This document shows positions 19,530 through 20,581 of a DNA stretch of 20,581 nucleotides, piece after piece (the stretch's first letter is position 1; each line of letters begins with the position of its first letter). A program made the translations under genes and the position numbers. The notes beneath the pieces were generated by a model. It had not been told where the DNA came from, ran no database searches, and worked only from the letters and a program-made list of their open reading frames with translations. Source of the stretch: a virus. Where the stretch lies: positions 1 to 20,581 of the IMG/VR virus record IMGVR_UViG_3300029286_000294; one strand, given 5' to 3'.

Positions 19530-19849
19530 TATTTTTCGCATTCCGTCAAAATTTCGTCATACTCCTCTGGATCTAGCCAAAAATCCCCGTAGAAGTCGTC
19601 CTCTGTCATAATGCCTCTACTGACTAGAGCAGTAGTCCAATCTGCAATAGTACCCTCGTAATCGTTGGGCGGAATTGCAGGCAACCTCTCTTTCTTTTTA
19701 ATTCTGTCTCCGACAATCATTTTCATTTTCTTTTCACCTATTTGAAAGCCACATGCACACATTACTTTTCCGTTCTCGTAGGTACCCGAACGCACAAAGT
19801 CCTTACTGCATTGCGGGCATTTATTTTTCTTTAGGTTACTCCAGTTCAT
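19529..19849 (-). CDS. Small zinc-ribbon protein, unknown function
   Basis: A 106-residue protein from the ATG at 19849 (GGAG six bases upstream). The N-terminus has a zinc ribbon: NKCPQCSKDFVRSGTYENG then MCACG, with C11, C14, C32 and C34. The C-terminal half is acidic (DYEGTIADWTTALVSRGIM, then EDDFYGDFWLDPEEYDE). It overlaps the upstream gene by 14 bases. The two-part layout, zinc ribbon plus acidic tail, is seen in many phage regulators, but I recognise no family. Confidence 0.6.
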   Translation of the reverse strand: MNWSNLKKNKCPQCSKDFVRSGTYENGKVMCACGFQIGEKKMKMIVGDRIKKKERLPAIPPNDYEGTIADWTTALVSRGIMTEDDFYGDFWLDPEEYDEILTECEK

Positions 19850-20048
19850 TTCCTCTCCTCGTAACAATGTTCTGCTCTTTCCTATCCTTGTCCGTGATCT
19901 CTATTCCATATACCTCGTCTGTAGGTTTGGGTTCTTCCAAAGTAAACTTAATTAATCTCTCATCCCGTAGTTTTATCCATTCCTTTAGTATCTGGAACAT
20001 TTCACTATCTAAACCATAAGCCAGTTTTTCAAACAGTTCTTTTTCCAT
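19836..20048 (-). CDS. Unknown small acidic/helical protein
   Basis: A 70-residue protein starting MEKELFEKLAYGLDSEMFQI, then LKEWIKLRDERLIKFTLEEP and a C-terminal charged tail (TDKDRKEQNIVTRRGNELE). AAGGA lies upstream of the ATG. Charged residues dominate; no zinc site, membrane segment or family is seen. It is coupled to the zinc-ribbon gene by overlap. Confidence 0.5.
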   Translation of the reverse strand: MEKELFEKLAYGLDSEMFQILKEWIKLRDERLIKFTLEEPKPTDEVYGIEITDKDRKEQNIVTRRGNELE

Positions 20049-20052
20049 TTAT

Positions 20053-20136
20053 TTATCCTTTCAGTGCAAAGAACAACAACACCATAACTATCTGTACGAA
20101 TACAACAAGCCAAATACCAATTATTTTATCTTTCAT
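20053..20136 (-). CDS. Membrane microprotein, 27 residues
   Basis: The ATG at 20136 has GGAGG about five bases upstream and opens MKDKIIGIWLVVFVQIVMVL then LFFALKG and a stop. It is a single membrane helix with a short charged N-terminus. It overlaps the upstream gene end by 11 bases and fills the 77-base gap before the next gene. The strong Shine-Dalgarno makes it probably real. Unknown function. Confidence 0.6.
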   Translation of the reverse strand: MKDKIIGIWLVVFVQIVMVLLFFALKG

Positions 20137-20311
20137 CCTTACCTCCTAACTCATCAGGTACATTACAAAATGTAATAGTAGAACCATTAAAGAAGGTATA
20201 AGTCTCTCCTATAACATCATCATCAATCATTGGTGTTCCTCTATATTCCAAATTATCCCAATGGGGTATTCTTAGTCTATGCTGTACCCAATGCCATATT
20301 TTATTTAACAT
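20126..20311 (-). CDS. Unknown 61-residue protein
   Basis: The ATG at 20311 has AGGAG four bases upstream and reads MLNKIWHWVQHRLRIPHWDN, then strands (TYTFFNGSTITFCNVPDE). The sequence is rich in tryptophan, histidine and aromatic residues near the N-terminus. No family is recognised. It overlaps the upstream gene by 11 bases. The 20060-20581 end of the window is AT-rich by eye. Confidence 0.5.
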   Translation of the reverse strand: MLNKIWHWVQHRLRIPHWDNLEYRGTPMIDDDVIGETYTFFNGSTITFCNVPDELGGKDER

Positions 20312-20558
20312 TAGACTCCTTATCTTTATCTTCTAAGGATTTAAAGTAATACTTCATAAGATCATTTACCCAACCTTTTAAGTCTTTTCTATCAACATCA
20401 TCAGCACCGATATCTAACCAGTCTACAAACTGAACTACCGCCCCCTGCCTTTCTTCTTGGATGAGGGATAAAAATCCATCAACTACTCTTTTACGGCTAT
20501 TCTCACCATACATATCATCGTCTAATAACTTTCTTATTTCCTTTTCGTAGTTTTTCAT
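20301..20558 (-). CDS. Unknown 85-residue protein
   Basis: The ATG at 20558 is preceded by GGAGG at good spacing and reads MKNYEKEIRKLLDDDMYGEN. It looks helical, with an acidic/hydrophobic middle (VQFVDWLDIGADDVDRKD) and a charged tail. No known family is recognised. It is the first complete gene at the right edge; the remaining 23 bases hold only its Shine-Dalgarno and possibly the end of an upstream gene. Confidence 0.55.
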   Translation of the reverse strand: MKNYEKEIRKLLDDDMYGENSRKRVVDGFLSLIQEERQGAVVQFVDWLDIGADDVDRKDLKGWVNDLMKYYFKSLEDKDKESNVK

Positions 20559-20581
20559 TTAACCTCCAAATCTCTAAGGCA

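Overview
The window reads as part of a tailed double-stranded DNA bacteriophage (Caudoviricetes-type) genome or prophage. Every convincing gene is on the minus strand, so transcription runs from right to left. Genes are very tightly packed, with many ATGA or TAATG stop/start overlaps, and most starts have a clear purine-rich Shine-Dalgarno (SD) sequence. The standard code is used, with TGA as a stop. The replication genes (a DnaD-type replisome organizer, a Rad52-like annealing protein and a RecB/Cas4-like nuclease) fit a phage of a Gram-positive-like host, but the host cannot be fixed from this sequence. No integrase, repressor, tRNA or CRISPR array is visible.

Right end, 20558 to 18286: small early genes, mostly of unknown function. 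They include two zinc-binding proteins (one SWIM-like), three microproteins of 27 to 50 residues, and a pair of adjacent genes that share an identical 92-bp cassette. A strong TTGACA-N16-TATCAT promoter at 18512-18539 drives the next block leftward.

Recombination and replication, 18293 to 12446: Rad52-like annealing protein, RecB/Cas4-like PD-(D/E)XK exonuclease, a replisome organizer whose gene carries pentamer iterons and palindromes (a likely origin), a second PD-(D/E)XK nuclease, an HNH endonuclease, a third possible nuclease, zinc-ribbon proteins and a NinG-like protein.

Putative modification cluster, 12198 to 7462: a SAM methyltransferase, a glycosyltransferase-methyltransferase fusion, a small unknown protein, a ParB-like protein, a radical SAM enzyme with extra cysteines, and a protein resembling the TET-associated glycosyltransferases. 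It lies directly before the terminase genes. It resembles known phage DNA hypermodification loci in its parts, but no TET/JBP oxygenase is visible. This is the best candidate here for an undescribed system.

Packaging and head, 7462 to 1: small and large terminase, a portal fused to a MuF-type head protein, three small genes (coiled coil, XhlA-like and holin-like), a Mu I-type protease carrying the scaffold with a clear internal start, a decoration protein and the first 96 codons of the major capsid protein. The large terminase, DUF935-like portal, MuF domain and I-type protease form a Mu-like head module. Functions are judged by eye from motifs and gene order; no database search was run.
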